A stretch of DNA of 6,816 nt. Origin: Actinomyces sp. (GTDB lineage Bacteria; Actinomycetota; Actinomycetes; Actinomycetales; Actinomycetaceae). Below, one piece after another: positions 1 to 4,213 of the stretch. The DNA is taken from NCBI GenBank assembly GCA_012837655.1, contig DUQT01000075.1, positions 1-6,816 of the forward strand, in the 5' to 3' direction. The first letter of the stretch is position 1, and each line of letters starts with the position of its first letter. The translations under genes were made by a program, and so were the position numbers. Under the pieces are notes generated by a model that saw only the letters and a program-made list of their open reading frames with translations, ran no database searches and had not been told where the DNA came from.

Positions 1-193
1 GATGGGGGATAGCCTCTCGACAGCGGTGCAGGCTTCAGACTTGGAAGCAGGGGACTGGGTGCGCTGGTGCCGCCAGGTGATTGATGCGCTTGGACAGATC
101 TCTTCGATGGCTCCCGCGCCGCTTAGAAACACTGCGCGTATGGCCCAAGATGCGATTCGACGCTCTGTGGTCGCTTTGGCGGAGGCCTCATAG
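1..193 (+). CDS. helY: DEAD/DEAH-box helicase, C-terminal end (HelY/Ski2-like), 5' truncated
   Basis: The open frame enters from the left edge (codon phase starting at base 2) and stops at TAG 191-193, so only about 63 C-terminal residues are present. They include GDWVRWCRQVIDALGQIS, followed by a PLRNTARMAQDAIRRSVVAL stretch. This matches from memory the end of the DSHCT domain in actinobacterial HelY and other Ski2/Mtr4-type RNA helicases, where a G-D-[FW]-V-R-W-C core and an A-I-R-R-G-V-V-A helix close the protein. The ATG at base 2 is most likely an internal Met codon rather than a start, because the motif belongs near the end of a roughly 900-residue protein. The helicase motifs lie outside the window, so catalytic integrity cannot be judged. 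The stop overlaps the start of lnt, implying co-transcription. An independent 63-residue protein is possible but less likely. Confidence 0.8.
   Translation, partial: MGDSLSTAVQASDLEAGDWVRWCRQVIDALGQISSMAPAPLRNTARMAQDAIRRSVVALAEAS
181..185 (+). promoter_or_regulatory. Ribosome binding site of lnt
   Basis: GGAGG lies seven bases before the GTG at 193, inside the last codons of the upstream helicase gene. It supports the GTG start over the in-frame TTG at 199 and fits translational coupling between the two genes. Confidence 0.75.
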
Positions 194-1773
194 TGGCGTT
201 GTGGGAAAATGCGATTGTACTGCCAAAACGCAGGCGCTGGTGGGACTACATTGAACTGGTGATCGCAGCGGTTTTGATGTGGCTGTCATTTCCAGACCAA
301 AACCTGTGGTTCATGATCTTCCCGTCAATAATGATCTTTATTTCCGTGCTGGATCGATCGCGAGCCGGCCGGGCCACCTGGTACGGATTTATTTTCGGCC
401 TGGGATTTTTCCTGGCTCACATTTGGTGGGCAACAGTGTCCGTGGGAAGCTATTTGCCGTGGTTCGCACTGGCCACAGCGCAGGCAGTCTTCTTCGCATT
501 CTTTGGCCTATCTGTAGCGTTAGTGCGACAGATCAACATTGTTCGCCGGTCACCGCTGCTGTACGCGCTGATTATCGGAGTTCTTTGGGTCGGCGTTGAA
601 CAGATCCGCGGACGCATCCCGTTCTCCGGATTCCCGTGGGCGTACGTCGCGTATTCACAGGTAGATTCACCGTTGCGAACCTTGGCGCCGTGGGGTTCCG
701 AGGTCGCAATTGGGTTGGCTGTAGTCACTTCAAGCGTTCTGATTCGACGTGCACTCAGCCTGGTTCCCGCCCATGAAACTAAATGGTTCTGCCGTCCACT
801 TTCAGCACTGTTGGCTGGAGCAATCGTTGTCGCCCCCATGGCTTTGACGCTTCCAGCAAATGCTGAGGACGGCAGTTTGCGGGTTGGGATTATCCAAGGA
901 AACATTGAGCTTCCCGCGGAACAAACATTCTCTGAATACTTGAAAGTAACCCGCAACCACGCCGAAACGACCCTTAACGCACTGGATCAGGGCATGACAG
1001 CGGACGTCATCGTCTGGGGTGAAAACTCTTTGGATCGAGACCCACGCACCGACGAAAAAGCCGCAAAAATCTTGACGCGGGTTGCCAGGCGTGCGGGTGT
1101 TCCCATCATCGTTGGCGTTATTCGTTACGAGGACTATGTTCGCTACAACGAGTCACTCGTTTGGTATCCAGACGGTTCTGTGGGGGATGTGTACACGAAA
1201 CAGCTCCCAGTGCCATTCGGTGAATATATTCCCTTCCGCGAATATCTTTCCATCCTGTCTAAAGACACTGCGAAGGTGAGTGTCGACATGTTGCCCGGCA
1301 CCGAACCCGGCATTGTCCACGTAGATTTGGGCGGAGGAGAGCTCACCGCAGGAATCGGCATCTGTTTCGAAGCTGCCTACGAGGATATTTTCGCTGAAGC
1401 CACGCGCTTGGGCGGCAAGGTCCTGATAGTTCCAACCAATAACTCTTCGTTTGGCTACACAGCGGAAGCCACCCAGCAGCTCCAGATGGTTCGCCTGCGC
1501 GCAATGTCGCTTTCACGCAGTGCCATGCAGGTTTCCACTAACGGCGTTTCAGCTATCGTGCGCCCAAACGGAAGCATGCGTTCAGTAACCGGACTGTATG
1601 AGTCAGCTTGGCGCGTAGAAGATATTCCACTGCGTACATCGCTCACGTTTTCCGCGAAATACGGCCATTACGTGAATGCAGGCGCAATGGGACTTACTAT
1701 CGCACTGTTCCTCCTTGGAGCCGTGCGCACGTTCCAGCGCAGGCACGACCTTAGATTCGCACAGTCTCTTTAG
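193..1773 (+). CDS. lnt: Apolipoprotein N-acyltransferase (Lnt)
   Basis: Lnt is a membrane enzyme that moves an acyl chain from a phospholipid to the free amino group of the diacylglyceryl-cysteine of lipoproteins, after Lgt and LspA. The 526 residues have the family layout. Hydrophobic segments lie at roughly 19-50, 62-80, 88-112, 121-137, 168-190 and 203-221, then a nitrilase-like domain from about 228 to 480, then a C-terminal membrane segment near 494-512. The catalytic triad is present: E277 in VWGENSL, K336 in YTKQLPVPFGEY and C391 in GICFEAAYED. The Lnt signature FSGFPWAYVAYSQ is at 144-156. The GTG start has a good GGAGG and shares one base with the upstream helicase stop (TAGTG), so it is probably translated by coupling. 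No Ppm/dolichol-phosphate-mannose synthase domain is fused to it or follows it, unlike the mycobacterial Ppm1 arrangement. The length is normal and nothing is broken. The identification is secure; the substrate range is family knowledge. Confidence 0.95.
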   Translation: MALWENAIVLPKRRRWWDYIELVIAAVLMWLSFPDQNLWFMIFPSIMIFISVLDRSRAGRATWYGFIFGLGFFLAHIWWATVSVGSYLPWFALATAQAVFFAFFGLSVALVRQINIVRRSPLLYALIIGVLWVGVEQIRGRIPFSGFPWAYVAYSQVDSPLRTLAPWGSEVAIGLAVVTSSVLIRRALSLVPAHETKWFCRPLSALLAGAIVVAPMALTLPANAEDGSLRVGIIQGNIELPAEQTFSEYLKVTRNHAETTLNALDQGMTADVIVWGENSLDRDPRTDEKAAKILTRVARRAGVPIIVGVIRYEDYVRYNESLVWYPDGSVGDVYTKQLPVPFGEYIPFREYLSILSKDTAKVSVDMLPGTEPGIVHVDLGGGELTAGIGICFEAAYEDIFAEATRLGGKVLIVPTNNSSFGYTAEATQQLQMVRLRAMSLSRSAMQVSTNGVSAIVRPNGSMRSVTGLYESAWRVEDIPLRTSLTFSAKYGHYVNAGAMGLTIALFLLGAVRTFQRRHDLRFAQSL

Positions 1774-1792
1774 AAAGTTTAGATAATATAGA

Positions 1793-1832
1793 AAACCCCG
1801 CTTTCATATACGATCGCACGAAAGCGGGGTTT
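1793..1832. terminator. Bidirectional intrinsic terminator between lnt and rbpA
   Basis: Arms AAACCCCGCTTTC (1793-1805) and GAAAGCGGGGTTT (1820-1832) pair perfectly over 13 bp around a 14-base loop. The hairpin starts 20 bases after the lnt stop. On the plus strand the T run is only the TTT inside the stem. On the minus strand the stem is followed by TTTTCTATATTAT, a better U-rich tail. The converging genes lnt and rbpA can therefore share it, with the minus direction looking stronger. Confidence 0.85.
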
Positions 1833-1867
1833 GGTAGGCCGGGGCCTTTCAGTAGGTTGGAGCCTCA

Positions 1868-1931
1868 AGCCTTTTCGCCAGTTAGGCACGAAACGCGGCC
1901 GTTTGTTGATCAGCTTTTTCGCCAGTCAGCC
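1868..1931. repeat. Imperfect 20-bp direct repeat in the lnt/rbpA gap
   Basis: The copies are AGCCTTTTCGCCAGTTAGGC at 1868-1887 and AGCTTTTTCGCCAGTCAGCC at 1912-1931. They are identical at 17 of 20 bases and start 44 bases apart. Between them lies a small inverted repeat, AAACG / CGTTT at 1891-1904, around a four-base loop. They sit downstream of both genes' stop codons (rbpA ends at 1954). Their function is unknown; they could be a decayed tandem duplication or a secondary rbpA terminator region. Confidence 0.5.
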
Positions 1932-1953
1932 GCGATATGTGCCCGTCGGTCAA

Positions 1954-2313
1954 TTAGCGGCGGTAGGCCACACCGTCACGCAGCTCGCCGCGACGAAGAA
2001 CCTCGAGCTGTTCCTGTAGCAAGACCTCAAGTTCTTCCTCTGAACGACGTTCCAGGAGCATGTCCCAGTGCGTGCGCTGCGGCTTCTTGCGTTTCTTTTC
2101 CTCAGGCTCAGCCTCACCAAGGTACTCAGCCTTTGCGCCACATTTGCATTCCCACGTTGCCGGAGGCTCAGAATCCGCAGACATCGTCACCGCGAAAATA
2201 TGTCCGTTCTGGCACTGGTAACGCCTCTGAAGGCGGTCAGCAAAAACAATGCCATCTTCAGTCTCTAAAGATTTTGCGCCGAGCTGCATGCCTCGTAGTG
2301 CGCGATCAGCCAT
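1954..2313 (-). CDS. rbpA: RNA polymerase-binding protein RbpA
   Basis: RbpA binds the RNA polymerase beta' subunit and the group 1/2 sigma factors, and stabilises open promoter complexes in Actinobacteria. The 119 residues show the family order. The N-terminal tail is MADRALRGMQLGAKSLETE. The core domain at about 26-66 contains C34, H38, C56 and C58 (CQNGH and CKCG), likely zinc ligands as in zinc-binding RbpA of Streptomyces; the mycobacterial protein lacks such a cluster. A basic linker EKKRKKPQR is at about 72-80. The sigma-interaction helix region THWDMLLERRSEEELEVLL is at 81-99, nearly identical to the family consensus. About 10 residues extend beyond the sigma-interaction domain. The ATG is preceded by AGGAAGGA at good spacing. 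The gene is monocistronic on the minus strand, converging with lnt as I recall for rbpA and ppm1/lnt in mycobacteria. The identification is secure; zinc binding is inferred. Confidence 0.95.
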   Translation of the reverse strand: MADRALRGMQLGAKSLETEDGIVFADRLQRRYQCQNGHIFAVTMSADSEPPATWECKCGAKAEYLGEAEPEEKKRKKPQRTHWDMLLERRSEEELEVLLQEQLEVLRRGELRDGVAYRR

Positions 2314-2320
2314 CGTTCAA

Positions 2321-2328
2321 TCCTTCCT
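2321..2328 (-). promoter_or_regulatory. Ribosome binding site of rbpA
   Basis: On the minus strand AGGAAGGA ends seven bases before the ATG at 2313, a strong Shine-Dalgarno match that fixes the rbpA start. Confidence 0.75.
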
Positions 2329-2348
2329 AAGTGGTCCAGTTCGTCTTG

Positions 2349-2380
2349 ATTGTATGAGGGCGATGTTGGGGTACTGTCAG
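2349..2380 (-). promoter_or_regulatory. Candidate rbpA promoter
   Basis: On the minus strand a -10 hexamer TACAAT (2349-2354, 5 of 6 to TATAAT) is preceded by CTGACA (2375-2380, 5 of 6 to TTGACA). Transcription would start near 2341, giving a leader of roughly 28 bases containing the ribosome binding site. The spacer is 20 bases, longer than the usual 17, so the -35 may not be used as such. No SigR-like GGAAT/GTT promoter, as described for rbpA in Streptomyces, was seen. Confidence 0.4.
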
Positions 2381-2388
2381 AAAACTCG

Positions 2389-2459
2389 GCTTTCTGCCGG
2401 AGCCCACAACCGGTTAGAGGCGTAAAATAGCCAGAAAGCGAGGGGTCCCGCCAGAGAGC
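2389..2459. repeat. Three copies of a GCCAGAAAGC-like 10-mer
   Basis: GCCAGAAAGC at 2430-2439 and GCCAGAGAGC at 2450-2459 are direct copies exactly 20 bases apart. The complement of 2389-2398 reads GGCAGAAAGC, an inverted copy 41 bases before the first. Each differs from GCCAGAAAGC by at most one base. The spacing is close to whole turns of the DNA helix, as expected for a protein binding one face. The inverted copy and 2432-2439 could also pair as an 8-bp RNA stem (GCTTTCTG/CAGAAAGC) enclosing a CCGG/CCGG mini-stem. Confidence 0.5.
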
Positions 2460-2473
2460 CGTTTCCGCATTCC

Positions 2474-2508
2474 ACTGACCTAATGCCGATAATGTACATT
2501 ATGTCAGT
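2474..2508. promoter_or_regulatory. Probable operator: 12-bp inverted repeat with embedded 14-bp palindrome
   Basis: ACTGACCTAATG (2474-2485) and CATTATGTCAGT (2497-2508) are inverted copies matching at 11 of 12 positions around an 11-base spacer. The right arm overlaps ATAATGTACATTAT (2489-2502), a perfect 14-bp palindrome. Such overlapping AT-rich dyads are typical of dimeric regulator sites. It lies 145 bases before the rhodanese ATG and about 120 bases upstream of the rbpA candidate promoter, so its target gene is uncertain. Confidence 0.5.
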
Positions 2509-2519
2509 TTTATTCACAG

Positions 2520-2537
2520 GGTTGTAACACCACAACC
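2520..2537. repeat. Small inverted repeat GGTTGT/ACAACC
   Basis: GGTTGT (2520-2525) and ACAACC (2532-2537) pair over six bases around AACACC. TTTTATT follows six bases later. It could be a weak hairpin in an RNA leader, an operator half, or chance. Confidence 0.35.
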
Positions 2538-2642
2538 ATCCGTTTTATTCCCACCCACTCCCCTTAATCCAAGCTGTGGTCTGTGACTGCAGGACTGGTA
2601 TGTAATAGATACTGTCGACGCATACAAAGTTCACGATCTTTT

Positions 2643-2647
2643 GGAGG
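2643..2647 (+). promoter_or_regulatory. Ribosome binding site of the rhodanese gene
   Basis: GGAGG lies five bases before ATG 2653. It decides the start: the in-frame TTG at 2641 overlaps this site and has no Shine-Dalgarno sequence of its own, so it is not the start. Confidence 0.8.
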
Positions 2648-2652
2648 TTCTC

Positions 2653-2916
2653 ATGATCTATCTAGATGTGCGCACGCCTGAAGAATACGCTGAAGGCTAC
2701 GTCCCCGGCGCTATCAACATTCCGGTTCAGACTCTGGTCGAAGACGTTGAGTCTCAGATTTCAGATAAGTCCACCGAGATCCAGGTTTACTGTCGCTCAG
2801 GCGCTCGTGCCGAGGCGGCGAAGCAGGCGCTAAACTCCCTTGGTTACTCCAATGTCACGAACCAAGGTGGCATTTCCTGGTGGGACGGCGAGCTCAACAC
2901 CGGCATGCAACCGTAA
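2653..2916 (+). CDS. Single-domain rhodanese-like sulfurtransferase
   Basis: Rhodaneses carry sulfane sulfur as a cysteine persulfide and pass it to cyanide, thiols or partner proteins. The 87 residues form one complete domain of PspE/GlpE size. The N-terminal YLDVRTPEEYAEGYVPGAINIP (3-24) is the classic CH2A region, and the active loop C47-R-S-G-A-R52 has the catalytic cysteine and the six-residue length typical of sulfur rather than phosphate chemistry. A C-terminal helix and a GGISWWDG segment complete the fold. There is no signal peptide, so the protein is cytoplasmic. The gene stands alone: its stop is 75 bases before the symporter, which seems to have its own promoter. Membership of the family is certain. 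The physiological sulfur acceptor cannot be read from the sequence, and no other sulfur-metabolism gene is nearby. Confidence 0.93.
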   Translation: MIYLDVRTPEEYAEGYVPGAINIPVQTLVEDVESQISDKSTEIQVYCRSGARAEAAKQALNSLGYSNVTNQGGISWWDGELNTGMQP

Positions 2917-2957
2917 AATCACCACCTTTAGGGGCGTCTCACTAGCCGGACGAAAAC

Positions 2958-2992
2958 TTGGGACAGTGGGGCGCCTCCCTACACTTTTTGCA
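2958..2992 (+). promoter_or_regulatory. Candidate promoter giving a leaderless symporter mRNA
   Basis: TACACT (2980-2985) fits the actinobacterial TANNNT -10 pattern, and TTGGGA (2958-2963) stands 16 bases before it as a possible -35. A start seven bases beyond the -10 falls at 2992, the A of the symporter ATG. No Shine-Dalgarno sequence precedes that ATG, which fits leaderless translation, a common mode in Actinobacteria. The GGGGCGCCTCCC tract (2968-2979) fills the spacer. Confidence 0.5.
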
Positions 2993-4065
2993 TGAGTTCC
3001 AAGACAACTGAAAGCAAGTCCAACACCTCAGCGCAGGGCAACTCCCCTAGCAACACTGAGGTTGAATCCCGAACCACCTCTGCAGGTTCCAACACGTCAG
3101 CCGCTGAGGAAAGGTCTGCAAAGATTGCAGTCACCATCTTCCCGCTGATCATTATCGTCGCGTTCCTTTTCGCATTCATTACGCCTGAAACCGTCCAGCC
3201 GTTCGCCGGATACGTCACGCCAGCACTTGGCATCATCATGTTCGGCATGGGCCTCACTCTGACTGCGCCCGACTTCAAGATGGTCGCAAAGCGTCCACTT
3301 CCGATCCTCATCGGCGTTGTTTCTCAGTTCGTGATTATGCCCCTCCTTGGCGTCGCCCTTGCTTGGGCCTTCGGACTTCCGCCCGCCCTCGCAGCAGGCG
3401 TGGTCCTTGTCGGATCCGCGCCCGGAGGAACGTCCTCGAATGTCATTTCCTACCTTGCAAAGGGTGACGTGGCGCTTTCGGTGACGATGACGACAGTGTC
3501 TACGCTGCTCGCTCCGATTTTCACTCCCCTGCTTACGCTGTGGCTTGCGGGGTCGTGGATGGACGTGTCTGCGTCAGATATGGCCCTGTCCATCATCAAG
3601 ATTGTTATTATCCCGGTTGCGGCCGGCCTCGTTGTTCGCTACGTCGGCGGTAAGTACGTCAAGAAGTTCCTGCCCGCCATGCCGTGGATTTCAGTTATCG
3701 GCATTGCGTACGTCGTTATGGCAGTCGTTTCCGGGTCCGCAGATAAGATTGTCGAGGCCGGTGCTATCGTCCTGATCGTCGTAGTGCTTCACAATGGTCT
3801 GGGCTATGCCCTGGGATACCTGGTCGCTTACTTGACGGGCTCGAACCGTGCAGCGGCTCGTACGACGTCCGTTGAGGTTGGTATGCAGAACTCGGGTCTG
3901 GCAGCTGGTCTGGCAACTCTGCACCTCTCCCCCGAGGCCGCTTTGCCTGCCGCTGTGTTCTCCGTGTGGCACAACATTTCCGGTGGCCTGTATGCCTCCC
4001 TGTTGCTTCGTTTAGATGCGCGTCGCGAACGGCGCGAGGCCGAAATTGCACAGGCAGTAAATTAG
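2992..4065 (+). CDS. Bile acid:sodium symporter family (BASS/SBF) transporter
   Basis: Members of this family carry bile acids, keto acids, pantoate or other organic anions into the cell with sodium; the substrate here is unknown. The 357 residues begin with about 43 Ser/Thr/Asn/Glu-rich residues, then alternating hydrophobic segments from 45 to 340 consistent with nine or ten helices. Family hallmarks are FGMGLTL (84-90), APGGTSSNVISYL (143-155) with GDVALSVTMT (158-167), and EVGMQNSGLA (295-304). The last two regions correspond to the crossover segments that bind sodium in solved homologues. The protein ends in a charged, Arg/Glu-rich cytoplasmic tail (DARRERREAEIAQ). ATG 2992 is the only reasonable start, because the next Met is residue 83, beyond the first membrane helix. 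No ribosome site precedes it, and a -10 element seven bases upstream suggests a leaderless transcript. The polar N-terminal extension is longer than in typical bacterial members. Confidence 0.9.
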   Translation: MSSKTTESKSNTSAQGNSPSNTEVESRTTSAGSNTSAAEERSAKIAVTIFPLIIIVAFLFAFITPETVQPFAGYVTPALGIIMFGMGLTLTAPDFKMVAKRPLPILIGVVSQFVIMPLLGVALAWAFGLPPALAAGVVLVGSAPGGTSSNVISYLAKGDVALSVTMTTVSTLLAPIFTPLLTLWLAGSWMDVSASDMALSIIKIVIIPVAAGLVVRYVGGKYVKKFLPAMPWISVIGIAYVVMAVVSGSADKIVEAGAIVLIVVVLHNGLGYALGYLVAYLTGSNRAAARTTSVEVGMQNSGLAAGLATLHLSPEAALPAAVFSVWHNISGGLYASLLLRLDARRERREAEIAQAVN

Positions 4066-4087
4066 GGGTAAAACAACTCTAATAAAA

Positions 4088-4117
4088 CCGGCAAATTGCC
4101 TATGTTTTCCTTATTTT
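4088..4117 (+). terminator. Weak possible terminator after the symporter
   Basis: GGCAAATTGCC (4090-4100) can form a short four-pair hairpin and is followed by TATGTTTTCCTTATTTT, a U-rich stretch. The stem is too short for a confident call, but no better terminator was found between the symporter and the surface-protein gene. Confidence 0.3.
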
Positions 4118-4119
4118 CA

Positions 4120-4148
4120 TTGCTCTCTTGCGGACTGCTAGTTATGGT
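4120..4148 (+). promoter_or_regulatory. Candidate promoter of the surface-protein gene
   Basis: TTGCTC (4120-4125) and TATGGT (4143-4148) are separated by 17 bases. TATGGT fits the actinobacterial TANNNT -10 pattern; the -35 matches only its TTG. It would give a leader of about 58 bases. It is weak but the best pair in this gap. Confidence 0.35.
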
Positions 4149-4157
4149 TGAATTCTC

Positions 4158-4181
4158 GGTGATTTCCACTCGGGTGTCACC
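4158..4181 (+). other. Possible leader hairpin before the surface-protein gene
   Basis: GGTGA (4158-4162) pairs with TCACC (4177-4181), and inside it CAC (4167-4169) pairs with GTG (4174-4176) around a TCGG tetraloop, leaving a four-base bulge. If the candidate promoter upstream is real, this lies in the 5' untranslated region, 32 bases before the ATG. No U tract follows, so it is not a terminator. Confidence 0.3.
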
Positions 4182-4213
4182 TGTTCCTACAACATTAGGC
4201 AGTCAAGAAAATA

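Larger units (their letters stand above)
2314..2652. other. Gene-free, repeat-rich region between divergent rbpA and rhodanese
   Basis: These 339 bases hold no convincing gene on either strand. They contain the rbpA ribosome site and candidate promoter at the left. Next come three copies of a GCCAGAAAGC-like 10-mer, then an inverted repeat with an embedded palindrome around 2474-2508 and a GGTTGT/ACAACC hairpin at 2520-2537. The rhodanese ribosome site is at the right end. No clear -35/-10 pair for the rhodanese gene was found; the AT-rich stretch around 2599-2613 is the best place for one but matches poorly. The region probably carries control sites for one or both flanking genes, and a small structured RNA cannot be excluded. 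Confidence 0.6.

Noticed and set aside
450..956. 168-codon open frame on the minus strand
   Set aside because: It lies wholly inside lnt on the opposite strand, has no recognisable domain, and the lnt triad and membrane plan explain the DNA.
1857..2330. 157-codon plus-strand frame opposite rbpA
   Set aside because: It is antisense to a secure rbpA gene, its translation has low-complexity Arg/Ser/Pro content with no family, and it lacks a good ribosome site.
2387..2445. A riboswitch or known structured RNA before the rhodanese gene
   Set aside because: An 8-bp outer stem with mini-stems can be drawn, but I recognise no riboswitch consensus and no promoter places it in a transcript; kept only as a repeat.
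2641..2652. TTG start giving four extra residues on the rhodanese
   Set aside because: These bases contain the GGAGG ribosome site for ATG 2653, and the domain begins normally from that ATG.
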